In this document: positions 45,814-54,921 of the stretch, one piece after another | Position numbering within the stretch: position 1 is the stretch's first letter | Layout of the letters: each line of letters begins with the position of its first letter | Origin: an uncultured Alphaproteobacteria bacterium | GTDB taxonomy: Bacteria > Pseudomonadota > Alphaproteobacteria > Puniceispirillales > Marisalimonadaceae | Assembly: GCA_937142855.1 (NCBI GenBank) | Contig: CAKZQZ010000090.1 | Location: forward strand, 1 to 64,000 | Direction of reading: 5' to 3' | Length of the DNA stretch: 64,000 nt | Made by a program: the position numbers and the translations under genes | The notes under the pieces: model-generated | What the model was told of the DNA's origin: nothing | What the model saw: only the letters and a program-made list of their open reading frames with translations | Database searches by the model: none

Positions 45814-46806
45814 TTAATTTTTATTTTTTTGATCATAAGCTTTAATAATTTTTGCAACTATTGGGTGCCTTATCACATCCTCAGCTTCAAGAGATACTAT
45901 CTTTATATCGTTAATTTTGCTAAGAATTTTTTGGGACTCTTGTAATCCGGAAATCTGGCCAGATGGAAGATCAACTTGGCTTAAATCACCATTTATTACC
46001 ATTCGGGACCCTTCACCAATTCGTGTTAAAACCATTTTCATCTGTACTGAAGTAGTATTTTGTGCCTCATCAACTATAACGTAAGCATTATTAAAGGTTC
46101 TACCCCTCATAAAAGCCAAAGGAGCTATCTCAATTTCTCCAGACTGTATTTTTTTTTCTACCCTATCTGAAGGCATCATTTCATATAATGCATCATATAT
46201 TGGTCTCAAATAAGGATCTATTTTTTCTTTCATATCACCTGGCAAAAAACCAAGTCTTTCTCCTGCTTCTACTGCAGGTCTAGTGAGTATTATTTTTTCA
46301 ACCAATCCTTTCTTTAACATATCTATACCTTTAGCTACTGCCAAGTAAGATTTGCCTGTGCCTGCAGGTCCCAAACCAAATACTAATTCATAATTATTAA
46401 GTGCTTCAAAATAGCTATTTTGTCCCAAACTTTTTGGAATAATAGTTTTCTTCCAAGTTTCAAATTTGTATTTAATGACTTCTTTTGCTTTATTTGCATT
46501 TGAATTAACCTTCTTTTTCCTTTCAAACATCCTTAGCTCTGTTTGAAAATATGAAAAGTTTAGGTTTAAGTCTTCTATTTCTTGATTTGACAATTTATTA
46601 TAGATATTTGTTAGAATAGTTTTTCCCAAATTTATATCTTTATTATCTCCAAAGATCTTAAATTGGTTTCCAAACTGGTTTATACTAACGTTTAATAATT
46701 TCTCAAGTTTTACTATATTTATACTATGCTGACCTATTAATAAGGCTAATAATGAATTATTAGGAAATTCAATTGTTATTTCTTCTTTATAAGATTGGTT
46801 GTTCAA
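45814..46806 (-). CDS. phoH: PhoH-family ATPase (YbeZ)
   Basis: A 330-residue PhoH-like P-loop NTPase. After an N-terminal KH-like region of about 120 residues comes Walker A GLGPAGTGKSYLAVAKG, then ILTRPAVEAGERLGFLPGD and Walker B AYVIVDEAQNTT. The family partners YbeY in rRNA or RNA metabolism. The only start near the expected N-terminus is TTG 46806, with no clear Shine-Dalgarno, 13 bp after miaB; translation probably depends on coupling. Function is inferred from the conserved neighbourhood. Confidence 0.92.
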   Translation of the reverse strand: MNNQSYKEEITIEFPNNSLLALLIGQHSINIVKLEKLLNVSINQFGNQFKIFGDNKDINLGKTILTNIYNKLSNQEIEDLNLNFSYFQTELRMFERKKKVNSNANKAKEVIKYKFETWKKTIIPKSLGQNSYFEALNNYELVFGLGPAGTGKSYLAVAKGIDMLKKGLVEKIILTRPAVEAGERLGFLPGDMKEKIDPYLRPIYDALYEMMPSDRVEKKIQSGEIEIAPLAFMRGRTFNNAYVIVDEAQNTTSVQMKMVLTRIGEGSRMVINGDLSQVDLPSGQISGLQESQKILSKINDIKIVSLEAEDVIRHPIVAKIIKAYDQKNKN

Positions 46807-46819
46807 TATTAAAAAACTT

Positions 46820-48172
46820 TTAAATACTCTTATTTTGTATAATTATACCAGTTAAACTGTTTTGGAAAGCATCTGTTATGTCAATGTCAACTGTAGAACC
46901 AATTAAATCTGTATGCTCTGAATTAAAATAAATCGATTGATTGTAAGGTGACCTTCCCAAATACTGCCCCTTTTTTTTGCCATTTCTTAAAACTAAAACT
47001 TTCAAAGTTGAGTTTACAAATTTTTTATTAAATTCCATTTGTTGAGCTCTCAAAATTTCTTGAACCTCTTGTAATCTTGAATTTTTTATGCTCTCACCCA
47101 CGTGATCATAAAAAGCACCAGCGGGTGTTCCAGGCCTAATAGAATACTTAAAAGAATAAGCTTGTGAGTATTTAATTTCACTTATTAAATCAATTGTTGC
47201 TTGATGATCTTTATTCGTTTCCCCAGGAAAGCCAATAATAAAATCACCCGAGATGGCTATTTCTGGTTTGTAATACCTAACCTTTTCAATAACTTTAATA
47301 TATTCAAGCGCTGTATGTTTTCTATTCATTAATTTAAGAATGTTATTGGAACCAGATTGAATCGGGAGATGCAAATAAGGCATAAGTTTTTTTATATCTC
47401 TGTGAGCCTCTAAGAGTTCTAAATCCATATCTAAAGGATGAGAAGTAGTGTACCTTATTGACTCCAATTCTTTAATTTTGGCTAACTCATTTATTAATTT
47501 TCCTAACCCCCAAACACTTTTATCATAACCACTTCCATTCCAAGCATTTACGTTTTGTCCTAAAAGAGTAATTTCTTTTGCACCACCATCTATCAATTTT
47601 TTAGCTTCATCAATAATGGATTTAATTGGTCTTGAATACTCTGCGCCTCTTGTGTAGGGAACTACACAAAATGTACAAAATTTGTCACAACCTTCTTGAA
47701 TAGTTAAAAATGCCGAGGGACCTCTATCAAAAAACTGATTTTCCAACTGATCAAATTTAGGTATTGTAGGAAAGTCGATATTTATATGTTTATTCTTTTT
47801 AATTGGATCAACTTTAGCTATCAGTTCAGGTAAATTTTGGTATGACTGAGGTCCTACAACTATATCTACCCAAGGTGACCTTTTCATTATTTCTTTACCC
47901 TGGGCTTGAGCCACACAACCTGCAACAGCAACTATAGACTTTTTACCAGTCTTTTCTTTCCTTAAATTTATTTGTTTTCTAATACGCCCAAGCTCTGAAT
48001 AAGTTTTCTCAACCGCTTTTTCACGAATATGACATGTATTTAAGACAATCAAGTCAGCATCTTCAGCTGTATTATCTAACTCATAACCATGAGGCTTGAG
48101 TAAGTCTGTCATTCTTTCAGAATCATAAAAATTCATTTGACAGCCATGGGTTTTAATAAATAGTTTTTTCAT
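46820..48172 (-). CDS. miaB: tRNA-2-methylthio-N6-dimethylallyladenosine synthase
   Basis: Radical-SAM methylthiotransferase that thiolates i6A37 in tRNAs. The 450 residues include the N-terminal MTTase cluster cysteines (KTHGCQMNFYDSE, VLNTCHIREKA, AVAGCVAQAQG), the radical-SAM motif CDKFCTFCVVPYTRG, and a C-terminal TRAM domain. Two iron-sulfur clusters are thus supported. It starts at ATG 48172 and lies 56 bp downstream of the PlsC-like gene. Identity rather than MtaB or RimO is favoured by the KTHGCQMN start and the phoH neighbour. Confidence 0.95.
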   Translation of the reverse strand: MKKLFIKTHGCQMNFYDSERMTDLLKPHGYELDNTAEDADLIVLNTCHIREKAVEKTYSELGRIRKQINLRKEKTGKKSIVAVAGCVAQAQGKEIMKRSPWVDIVVGPQSYQNLPELIAKVDPIKKNKHINIDFPTIPKFDQLENQFFDRGPSAFLTIQEGCDKFCTFCVVPYTRGAEYSRPIKSIIDEAKKLIDGGAKEITLLGQNVNAWNGSGYDKSVWGLGKLINELAKIKELESIRYTTSHPLDMDLELLEAHRDIKKLMPYLHLPIQSGSNNILKLMNRKHTALEYIKVIEKVRYYKPEIAISGDFIIGFPGETNKDHQATIDLISEIKYSQAYSFKYSIRPGTPAGAFYDHVGESIKNSRLQEVQEILRAQQMEFNKKFVNSTLKVLVLRNGKKKGQYLGRSPYNQSIYFNSEHTDLIGSTVDIDITDAFQNSLTGIIIQNKSI

Positions 48173-48228
48173 TTACCTAGCTATTTAATTGAAATTATCT
48201 ACTGCCAGTTATATTTATATATTGCAAG

Positions 48229-49050
48229 TTATTTTGATAAAACACTATTGTAATTTGTTTTGATAATTTTTTCTAAAAAATTATTTAAATCTTTTCTATT
48301 GGAAAATAATTTTGAATTAACTGGATCTGAAAAAATCAATCTTACCTTTATTGGTCTTAAACTTACCAAAGTTGATAAATGCGGTTGAAGTTCCATGTCA
48401 CCATACCAAGCAATTACAGGTCTTAACCATCGATTAACTGGGATTCCATTTATTTCAGAGTATAAAAGTGTAATTGGTTGAATCAAAAAGTCTTCTTTTT
48501 CTACAGCTGATAATAAGCTTGATTTAAAACCAAGTACTCTATTGCCATCTGATGTAGTTCCTTCTGGAAAAATTAAAACTTGTTCTTTTAATAATAATGC
48601 TTTTTTGATTTTATTTATTTGGCTAATTGTATCATGCCTGTTTCTTTTTATAAAAATAGTTCTAGCAAGCTTAGCTAAAAAACCAAACAAATTCCAAGAG
48701 GCAACTTCTGATTTTGCCACAAATCTTAAAGGAAAATTTGATCCTAAAATAGGTACATCTAAATAAGATATATGATTACTTACAAAAAGATTACAATCTT
48801 TTGCTCTGTCTATATGGCCTTCTGTTTCAACCTTTACAGATAATAACCATAATAGTAGTTTATGGAATAAAATAGACAAATAATTTTGAATTGGTTTTAC
48901 AAAATTACCCAAGAAAAAAGATATGGAAATTAATGGTATCGTTGAAATTATAAAAAATAAGAGTTTAAAATTAAAAATCAAGTGATCTAAAAAAGTTAAA
49001 TCATCTATTGGGTTTGTATATGAATTTTGTTTAATTACATGCTTATCCAT
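48229..49050 (-). CDS. 1-acyl-glycerol-phosphate acyltransferase-like (PlsC/OlsA family)
   Basis: A 273-residue membrane acyltransferase. Two hydrophobic stretches (about 25-65) precede the catalytic HX4D motif in SNHISYLDVPIL. FPEGTTSDGNRVLGFKSSL is the phosphate-binding block. It transfers an acyl chain to lysophosphatidic acid, or, when paired with OlsB, to lyso-ornithine lipid. It begins 1 bp after the OlsB-like gene, suggesting they function together. The choice between PlsC and OlsA roles cannot be made by sequence alone; the cell also needs a general PlsC. Confidence 0.88.
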   Translation of the reverse strand: MDKHVIKQNSYTNPIDDLTFLDHLIFNFKLLFFIISTIPLISISFFLGNFVKPIQNYLSILFHKLLLWLLSVKVETEGHIDRAKDCNLFVSNHISYLDVPILGSNFPLRFVAKSEVASWNLFGFLAKLARTIFIKRNRHDTISQINKIKKALLLKEQVLIFPEGTTSDGNRVLGFKSSLLSAVEKEDFLIQPITLLYSEINGIPVNRWLRPVIAWYGDMELQPHLSTLVSLRPIKVRLIFSDPVNSKLFSNRKDLNNFLEKIIKTNYNSVLSK

Positions 49051-49051
49051 T

Positions 49052-49936
49052 TTAATTTAAGTATTTTTTTCTGTATTTTTCATCAATATCACTTGTGTTG
49101 ACAACAACACATAGATCAATTGTATTAAAATTATGGTCAACATAAAAATTCTGACTTACCTTGCCTCCAATTCTAAGATATCCTTTTAAAAGAGGTGGAA
49201 GCTTTGCAAAGATTCTTAATTGGTTTGAGTTGTTTTCTTTTAATTTATAAACCGGGTAAATATTTTTATCAAAACTTTCAACTGATAAATGTTTGGGAAG
49301 ACAAAAATTTTGCCTTAAGTAAGATAATTCATCGGAATATTTAGTTGGCTCTATTCCTGAAAAACTTGCACATCCCAATAATATTTTTATATCATATAAT
49401 TTAACATACTCGGCAATTGCTTTCCAAAGTAAATTCATTATAGATCCATTTCTATAATCTTGATGAACACAAGATCTGCCTAGTTCTAATATATGTTTAT
49501 CTTTATAATTATTGGTAATATTAATAAGGTTAAACTCAGATGATGAATAATAGCCTCCAAATAATTTAGCTACATCACCTCTTATTAATCTATAAGTTCC
49601 AACAATTTTATTTTTTGTGTTTTTTTTATCTAAAACAATTAAGTGATCAGCATATTTGTCTATTTTGTCATAGTCTAATTTGATTATTTTTTTTGTAAAA
49701 GTTGGTTTGGCTTTTTTTTCTTTATAAAAAACAGAATACCTAAGAGCCTGAGCCTGCTTTAATTCTGACTTTGTTTCTGCTAATTTAATAGAATAGTTCT
49801 CAGATTCTAATATTATAAATGAATTACTGGGTAAAATAGGTTTAGAAAAGAAAATCTTTGGATCAAAAGAATATTTCATTCTATCTTTTTTAAAAGTGTT
49901 TAAACCTACAGTATCTTTTACTTTGTTTAAAAACAT
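49052..49936 (-). CDS. OlsB-like N-acyltransferase (acyl-ACP-dependent, GNAT fold)
   Basis: A 294-residue protein of the acetyltransferase-like family that includes ornithine-acyl-ACP acyltransferase OlsB and hemolysin-like proteins. Recognisable blocks are QAQALRYSVFYKEKKA, DKYADHLIVLDKK, IVGTYRLIR, ELGRSCVHQDYRNGSIMNLLWKAIAEY, LLGCASFSGI and PPLLKGYLRIGGKV. OlsB adds a 3-hydroxyacyl chain to ornithine, the first step of phosphorus-free ornithine lipids. The downstream acyltransferase fits OlsA. That pairing makes ornithine lipid synthesis plausible; other amino-acid lipids are possible. Confidence 0.78.
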   Translation of the reverse strand: MFLNKVKDTVGLNTFKKDRMKYSFDPKIFFSKPILPSNSFIILESENYSIKLAETKSELKQAQALRYSVFYKEKKAKPTFTKKIIKLDYDKIDKYADHLIVLDKKNTKNKIVGTYRLIRGDVAKLFGGYYSSSEFNLINITNNYKDKHILELGRSCVHQDYRNGSIMNLLWKAIAEYVKLYDIKILLGCASFSGIEPTKYSDELSYLRQNFCLPKHLSVESFDKNIYPVYKLKENNSNQLRIFAKLPPLLKGYLRIGGKVSQNFYVDHNFNTIDLCVVVNTSDIDEKYRKKYLN

Positions 49937-49991
49937 TTCATCACCATCAAATTTACTTTACCCACAATACAAGAAAGCTATTGCATTTTTA

Positions 49992-50426
49992 TTAAGGTTC
50001 ACATGATAGTCTCAATGCATCAGTTCTAGAGTTGTTTTTCAAAATATAATAATTTTTTCTTATTCCAATCTTCTTAAAACCATTTTTAATATAAAAATTT
50101 ATGGCTATTTTATTAAGACAAGAAACTTCTATAAATATTTTTTTTATGGGTAGACTTTTAATTTTTTGAATTAAGTATGAACCATAGTTTTTACCTTGAT
50201 GAGATTTCATTATACCTAATTTAATAATCTCAACTTCGTCTTTGACATGGAAATAACAAATATAGCCTATTAAATAGTCTCCATGAATTTTCCAAGTTTT
50301 AAATGATTTTTGTGAATTCATAGTCTCTAAGTCATTTATTGATAAAGGAGAATCAAAAAGATTTTTTTCTATATCTGCTATGAAAGGGTATTCAGATTTT
50401 TTACATTGACTAATTTTTAACTTCAT
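49992..50426 (-). CDS. rimI: GNAT N-acetyltransferase (RimI-like)
   Basis: A 144-residue GNAT. FIADIEKNLFDSPLS at the N-terminus and the acetyl-CoA motif IIKLGIMKSHQGKNYGSYLIQKI followed by FIEVSCLNKIAINFYIKNGFKKIGIRKNYY resemble RimI, which acetylates ribosomal protein S18. Its ATG shares a base with the tsaB stop (TAATG), the familiar tsaB-rimI coupling. It is more diverged than most RimI proteins, so the substrate is not certain. The gap to the OlsB-like gene is 55 bp. Confidence 0.82.
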   Translation of the reverse strand: MKLKISQCKKSEYPFIADIEKNLFDSPLSINDLETMNSQKSFKTWKIHGDYLIGYICYFHVKDEVEIIKLGIMKSHQGKNYGSYLIQKIKSLPIKKIFIEVSCLNKIAINFYIKNGFKKIGIRKNYYILKNNSRTDALRLSCEP

Positions 50427-51139
50427 TAATTAATATCTGCAAATCTTACATACAAAGGTTTAAATTTATTATAGCCAATTTTTGATTGAGTAATATTAGC
50501 TTTGCTATTTATCAAAGAATAAGACAGTTTTGCAACACCTAGAGCATCAGAAAATTGATTTTTTGATTCTAATAAATGTAAATTCATTCTTTCGTTTACT
50601 AGTAATTTCTGATTATGACCAACAAACAAAATATCTTTTGTGTGTAAGTTGTTTTCTAATAAATATTTTTTTAAATCTTGAACTTTAACTGTTTTAATCT
50701 CGTTTGTTGGATTAAGTTTTGAATTATTTTCGAAATCACCTATCTCAAAAGTTTGGAGAAAAGGTTCTTGTCTTTTTGAGTCTATAGACGAAACAATATA
50801 TTTTATATTTTTTATTTCAGCCTCTTCTATAAATGACATTGCTAGTGCGGCTAATGAGTTTATGCCAATACTTTTTATATGTTTATTGGATATTATAATT
50901 CCTTTTGCCGCTGCAATAAGGGTTCTAATGCTTGTAAAGCTTCCAGGACCACATCCTATAGCTAAAAAAGATATATCTTTAAGGGTTATAGTATTTTTTT
51001 TTAAGAAGTTATTAATCGAAGGAATTAAAATTTCCGACAAATCATTTTTAAATGATAATGAAAAATTACTAATTAACTTTCCATCATTTAAAAGACAGAG
51101 AGTTAATTTTAAAGAGTTGCTTTCAATAGCAAGTATCAT
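50426..51139 (-). CDS. tsaB: tRNA threonylcarbamoyladenosine biosynthesis protein TsaB
   Basis: A 237-residue ASKHA-fold partner of TsaD in t6A37 synthesis. It has MILAIESNSLKLTLCLL at the N-terminus, and FLAIGCGPGSFTSIRTLIAAAKGI, the family's most diagnostic block (usually GPGSFTGxR). The second half is diverged, as is usual for TsaB. It is coupled to rimI through TAATG and divergent from the polysaccharide deacetylase gene across 104 bp. Confidence 0.93.
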   Translation of the reverse strand: MILAIESNSLKLTLCLLNDGKLISNFSLSFKNDLSEILIPSINNFLKKNTITLKDISFLAIGCGPGSFTSIRTLIAAAKGIIISNKHIKSIGINSLAALAMSFIEEAEIKNIKYIVSSIDSKRQEPFLQTFEIGDFENNSKLNPTNEIKTVKVQDLKKYLLENNLHTKDILFVGHNQKLLVNERMNLHLLESKNQFSDALGVAKLSYSLINSKANITQSKIGYNKFKPLYVRFADIN

Positions 51140-51243
51140 AATTTTCTTTTTTCTAAAATTTAAAAAATTTCTATAATTATATGAAATTTCAATATATATC
51201 TAAACAAATTTGAAATTTCTTAATATCAAACTTTGAGGAAAAT

Positions 51244-52269
51244 ATGCATTACTTTTTAGTATTTTTATTTCTAATATTCCCCAAAATATCAATTTCACAA
51301 ACAACTGAAATAAAAGAAATATCTAAAGCCAACTACGTGTCTGTTATTATGTATCACAGATTTGGAGATAGTAGATATCCCTCCACAAATATAACAAAAG
51401 AACAATTTGAAAAACATATTAAAGAAATAACCAAACCAAAATATAATGTAATAGATATCAAAAAAGCTCTAGAAGCCATCAATGAAGAAGAACTTACTAA
51501 GGATAGATCCATTGTGATAACCATAGATGACGCTTATTCCTCCGTCTTTGATTATGCCTGGCCAATATTGAAAAAACATAATCTACCTTTTACTTTATTT
51601 GTGTCTACAGACGTAATAGATAACAAAATACCTGGGTATATGAGTTGGGAAGAAATCAGGATATTAAGAGACAATGGAGTTGTTATAGGAAGTCAAACAA
51701 AGTCACATCCACATTTACATAAGTTAAACAAGTCACAAGTAATTAATGAACTTTCAGTTTCTAATAAAAGGTTTGTTGATGAAATCGGAAGTAAACCCTC
51801 ATATTTTGCTTATCCATACGGAGAATATAGTTTAGAAGTTCTAGAATTAGTTAAAGCGAACGGTTTTTTAGCAGCATTCGGTCAGCATTCAGGAGTTGCT
51901 CACAAAAGTCTTGGTCTATATGAATTACCTCGTTTTGCCATGAATGAGCAATATGGAGGGATGGATAGATTTATTTTGGCATTAAATGCCTTACCTATCC
52001 CAATTTCTGATCTTTCCCCTATAGATCCAATCATTAATAAAAACCCTCCTAATTATGGGTTCACGTTATCCAAATCTATACAACCCAAGAATGCAGTGAA
52101 ATGTTTCGCAAGCAAGGGTATCAAATCTGAAACAATGAGATTAGGTAAAACAAGAATAGAAGTTAGGTTAAGAAAGCCTTTTCCAATAGGTAGGGGTAGA
52201 ATAAATTGTACAATGGCTGCTGACGATAATAGATGGAGGTGGTTAGGAAGACAATTTATTATCAAATAA
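51244..52269 (+). CDS. Secreted polysaccharide deacetylase (NodB homology domain)
   Basis: A 341-residue protein with a signal peptide (about 1-18, MHYFLVFLFLIFPKISIS). The NodB domain shows SVIMYHRFGD, the metal-site ITIDDAY, SQTKSHPHLHKL with its histidines, and FAYPYGEYS. A C-terminal domain of about 80 residues with two cysteines ends in RWRWLGRQFII. Such enzymes remove acetyl groups from peptidoglycan or exopolysaccharide sugars. It is the only plus-strand gene between 31.7 and 62.0 kb and faces the Bax-like glucosaminidase with 8 bp between stops. Start ATG 51244 follows GAGGA. Confidence 0.9.
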   Translation: MHYFLVFLFLIFPKISISQTTEIKEISKANYVSVIMYHRFGDSRYPSTNITKEQFEKHIKEITKPKYNVIDIKKALEAINEEELTKDRSIVITIDDAYSSVFDYAWPILKKHNLPFTLFVSTDVIDNKIPGYMSWEEIRILRDNGVVIGSQTKSHPHLHKLNKSQVINELSVSNKRFVDEIGSKPSYFAYPYGEYSLEVLELVKANGFLAAFGQHSGVAHKSLGLYELPRFAMNEQYGGMDRFILALNALPIPISDLSPIDPIINKNPPNYGFTLSKSIQPKNAVKCFASKGIKSETMRLGKTRIEVRLRKPFPIGRGRINCTMAADDNRWRWLGRQFIIK

Positions 52270-52277
52270 AATGTTAA

Positions 52278-53252
52278 TTATTCTAGAACTAAATTCTCAA
52301 ACCTTTCCAATTTATTAAATTTTATCATATCTTTAACTTTAGTTACGTATTGATAACCTATTTCAGCATAACCACTCAAAAAATTTGCTGCCTCATAGCC
52401 AGTTATAGGATCTCCATTTCTATATTTTTTATTTCTATAATTTCTCATTTCATTATATGCCTCATGTCTATTTAAATTCAAAATATAAGAATTTAGAGAG
52501 GCTGATATATTACTAAAGCTTTTAACTGCATAATTTGCATCTAATTTTTCTTGTGGTTTAATTCCTATTCCTTTTTGCCATGTCCATTCTCCAAATAAAG
52601 CATTTCCTTCTTTAGCAAATCTGGAACTCCCCCAGCCACTTTCTATAATTGCTTGAGCAAGGATCATTGAGATTGGAATCTTGTTAACTTTAATAAGTAA
52701 TTTAGATTTTATTTCTTCTACTTGTTTGACACTTAGCTTAGCAAAATTGATTTTTTTATAATCTTTAATCTTATATCTTTTTGAAAAATACTCTATTTGG
52801 GATAAATCATTTGAACTAATAGCATCTTTTATAAATTCTCTTTCTTCTAAAACTAATTCATTACCTCTCAAAGCAATAGGTAATAAAATACTTATGAAAA
52901 TATTTTTTTTATCAACAGTATTAATTTCATTCATTTTTTTTGGTATATGATTAAAAAACTCTCTTGAAACAGTTCCTTTTTTATGAACTTGGGTTAGAGT
53001 TTTTTTTGACCATTCAAGAACAAAATCATTATTATTTATTTGTTCGTCTGTAAATTCAATACTATGCTTTTTTAATTTTGTTACATTAAATTCATATTGT
53101 TTTTGCAGCAATTGGTCTGGATCAGGTTTTTTATCTTTTGGAACTAAAAAGCCTAAAATAAAAAGAGTAAGTGTTATTAAAAAAAAATAAAGATCATACG
53201 CGTACCTAGAACTGTTATGTCCGACTATAAAACTTTTAAATTTAGTGAACAT
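52278..53252 (-). CDS. Bax-like glucosaminidase domain membrane protein
   Basis: An inferred 324-residue protein. The reading frame extends to 53372 over the end of nfuA, but ATG 53252 (MFTKFKSF), 14 bp after the nfuA stop, is the plausible start. One membrane anchor lies near residues 20-40 (YDLYFFLITLTLFILGFLV). The C-terminal glucosaminidase domain has ISMILAQAIIESGWGSSRFAKEGNALFGEWTW with the catalytic glutamate in ESGWG, then the AYNEMR...GYAEIGYQYV segment, matching E. coli Bax. It probably cuts peptidoglycan; the physiological role is unknown. Confidence 0.86.
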   Translation of the reverse strand: MFTKFKSFIVGHNSSRYAYDLYFFLITLTLFILGFLVPKDKKPDPDQLLQKQYEFNVTKLKKHSIEFTDEQINNNDFVLEWSKKTLTQVHKKGTVSREFFNHIPKKMNEINTVDKKNIFISILLPIALRGNELVLEEREFIKDAISSNDLSQIEYFSKRYKIKDYKKINFAKLSVKQVEEIKSKLLIKVNKIPISMILAQAIIESGWGSSRFAKEGNALFGEWTWQKGIGIKPQEKLDANYAVKSFSNISASLNSYILNLNRHEAYNEMRNYRNKKYRNGDPITGYEAANFLSGYAEIGYQYVTKVKDMIKFNKLERFENLVLE

Positions 53253-53266
53253 AAAATTGAATTTAG

Positions 53267-53824
53267 TTATAGTTCCGCAGCTCGCACCTCTGTAACCTCT
53301 GGTATATAATGCCTTAGCATATTTTCTATACCCATTTTTAAAGTAGCAGTGCTTGAAGGACAACCTGCACAAGCACCCTTCATTTGCAAAGTTACTACTC
53401 CTGATTCAAATGAACAAAAGGAGATATCGCCTCCATCCATCGCAACAGCTGGTCTTACACGAGTTTCTAACAAGTCTTTAATCTGTTTTATTGTCTCACT
53501 GTCCTCAGAATTAGTATATTCTGTGTTATCTTCTTCGCTCTTGTTTAGAACTGGAAGTCCACTTGAAAAGTGTTCCATTATACCAGTAAGTATAGAAGGT
53601 TTAAGAACATTCCAATCTAATTCAGATTGTTTTGTTACAGAAATAAAATCAGATGCTAAAAACACTCTGCTAACACCATCAATTGTAAACAATCTTGAAG
53701 CAAGTGGTGAATCATTTGCGGAGTCTGAACTAGAAAAATCTGCTGTACCTTTATTTAAAATTGTAGTTCCAGGCATAAATTTTAATGTGTCTGGATTAGG
53801 TGTGTCTTCTGTTTGAATAAACAT
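53267..53824 (-). CDS. nfuA: Fe-S cluster scaffold/carrier NfuA (Nfu family)
   Basis: A 185-residue Nfu protein. The N-terminal Nfu_N domain has the pattern MFIQTEDTPNPDTLKFMPG, and the C-terminal NifU-like domain carries the cluster cysteines in MKGACAGCPSSTATLK (CxxC), preceded by RPAVAMDGGDISF. It carries 4Fe-4S clusters to target enzymes. GGAG lies just ahead of ATG 53824. It follows trpS by 62 bp in the usual alphaproteobacterial order; the often adjacent universal-stress-protein gene is absent. Confidence 0.95.
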   Translation of the reverse strand: MFIQTEDTPNPDTLKFMPGTTILNKGTADFSSSDSANDSPLASRLFTIDGVSRVFLASDFISVTKQSELDWNVLKPSILTGIMEHFSSGLPVLNKSEEDNTEYTNSEDSETIKQIKDLLETRVRPAVAMDGGDISFCSFESGVVTLQMKGACAGCPSSTATLKMGIENMLRHYIPEVTEVRAAEL

Positions 53825-53886
53825 ATTTATTCTCCTTACTTACATCATATAGTGTATTTTTTTAAAATTCCTATATTTTTTTAACA

Positions 53887-54918
53887 TTAATTAATAAAGC
53901 CAACTAAATTTTTAACCTTTTTTAATACTGGTTCTGCAATATTTTTGGCTTTTTCTTCTCCAATTTTCAAAATTTTGTCTATTTCTTTAGTATCTTTTAA
54001 TAAAACTCTCATTTCTGATGAAATTGGGCTTAATGTCTCTACTGCTAATTCAATTAGTAGAGGTTTAAAATGTGAAAAACCTTTTCCACTAAACTGTTCC
54101 AAAGTAATTGATATTGTTTGAGACGATAAAGCTGCATAAATATTAAGGAGATTTAATGCCTCTGGCCTGGATTTTAATTCATCCATTGTTTCTGGTAAAG
54201 GGTTAGGATCTGTTTTTGCTTTTTTGATTTTATTAGATATTTGTTCCTTAGTATCTGTTAGGTTAATGCGTGACGCATCAGATGCATCAGATTTGCTCAT
54301 TTTTTTTGTTCCATCTCTTAAACTCATAACGCGTGTAGCTGTACCCAGTATTTGAGGTTCAGGTAAACTAAAAAAGTCTTCCTCGTTTTCCTTAGTAAAC
54401 ATACTGTTAAAAGCAGAAGCTATATCCCTTGCTAACTCTATATGTTGTTTTTGGTCCTCACCTACGGGAACATGGGTAGCTTTATAAAGTAAAATATCTG
54501 CCGCCATTAAAACAGGGTAACTATAAAGACCTACAGTAGCTTTTTCTCTATTTTTCCCTGCTTTTTCTTTAAACTGTGTCATTCTGTTTAACCAGCCAAT
54601 TCTACAAACACAATTAAAAATCCAGGCTAATTCGGTGTGTTCTTTTACCGAGGATTGATTAAACAAAATAGATTTTTTAACATCTACTCCTGATGCAATA
54701 ATAGCAGCTGTTACCTCATGAATTGAATCTCTTAATTTCATTGGGTCTTGAGGGACGGTAATGGCATGCAAATCAACAATTGAGAAAATTGAAGGAATGT
54801 CTCTTTGGAGATTTACCCAATTTTTAATTGCGCCCAGATAATTTCCAAGATGAAGATTGCCAGTAGGTTGAATACCAGAAAAAATTCTTTTTTGGTTATT
54901 AGTTATCTCATTTTTCAT
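53887..54918 (-). CDS. trpS: Tryptophanyl-tRNA synthetase
   Basis: A 343-residue class I aminoacyl-tRNA synthetase charging tRNA-Trp. The HIGH-type motif is in [22 protein letters not shown] and the KMSKS motif is exact ([10 protein letters not shown]). [34 protein letters not shown] is characteristic of TrpRS. It lies 3 bp after murJ. All catalytic motifs are intact and the length is normal. Confidence 0.97.
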   Translation of the reverse strand: MKNEITNNQKRIFSGIQPTGNLHLGNYLGAIKNWVNLQRDIPSIFSIVDLHAITVPQDPMKLRDSIHEVTAAIIASGVDVKKSILFNQSSVKEHTELAWIFNCVCRIGWLNRMTQFKEKAGKNREKATVGLYSYPVLMAADILLYKATHVPVGEDQKQHIELARDIASAFNSMFTKENEEDFFSLPEPQILGTATRVMSLRDGTKKMSKSDASDASRINLTDTKEQISNKIKKAKTDPNPLPETMDELKSRPEALNLLNIYAALSSQTISITLEQFSGKGFSHFKPLLIELAVETLSPISSEMRVLLKDTKEIDKILKIGEEKAKNIAEPVLKKVKNLVGFIN

Positions 54919-54921
54919 ATA

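Noticed and set aside
53253-53372. Extended start of the Bax-like gene overlapping nfuA
   Set aside because: The added 40 residues are the end of nfuA read in another frame and have no membrane-protein or family character; ATG 53252 lies just after the nfuA stop.
53349-53816. 155-codon plus-strand frame antisense to nfuA
   Set aside because: nfuA on the other strand has complete Nfu_N and NifU domains; the antisense product shows no recognisable domain or ribosome site.
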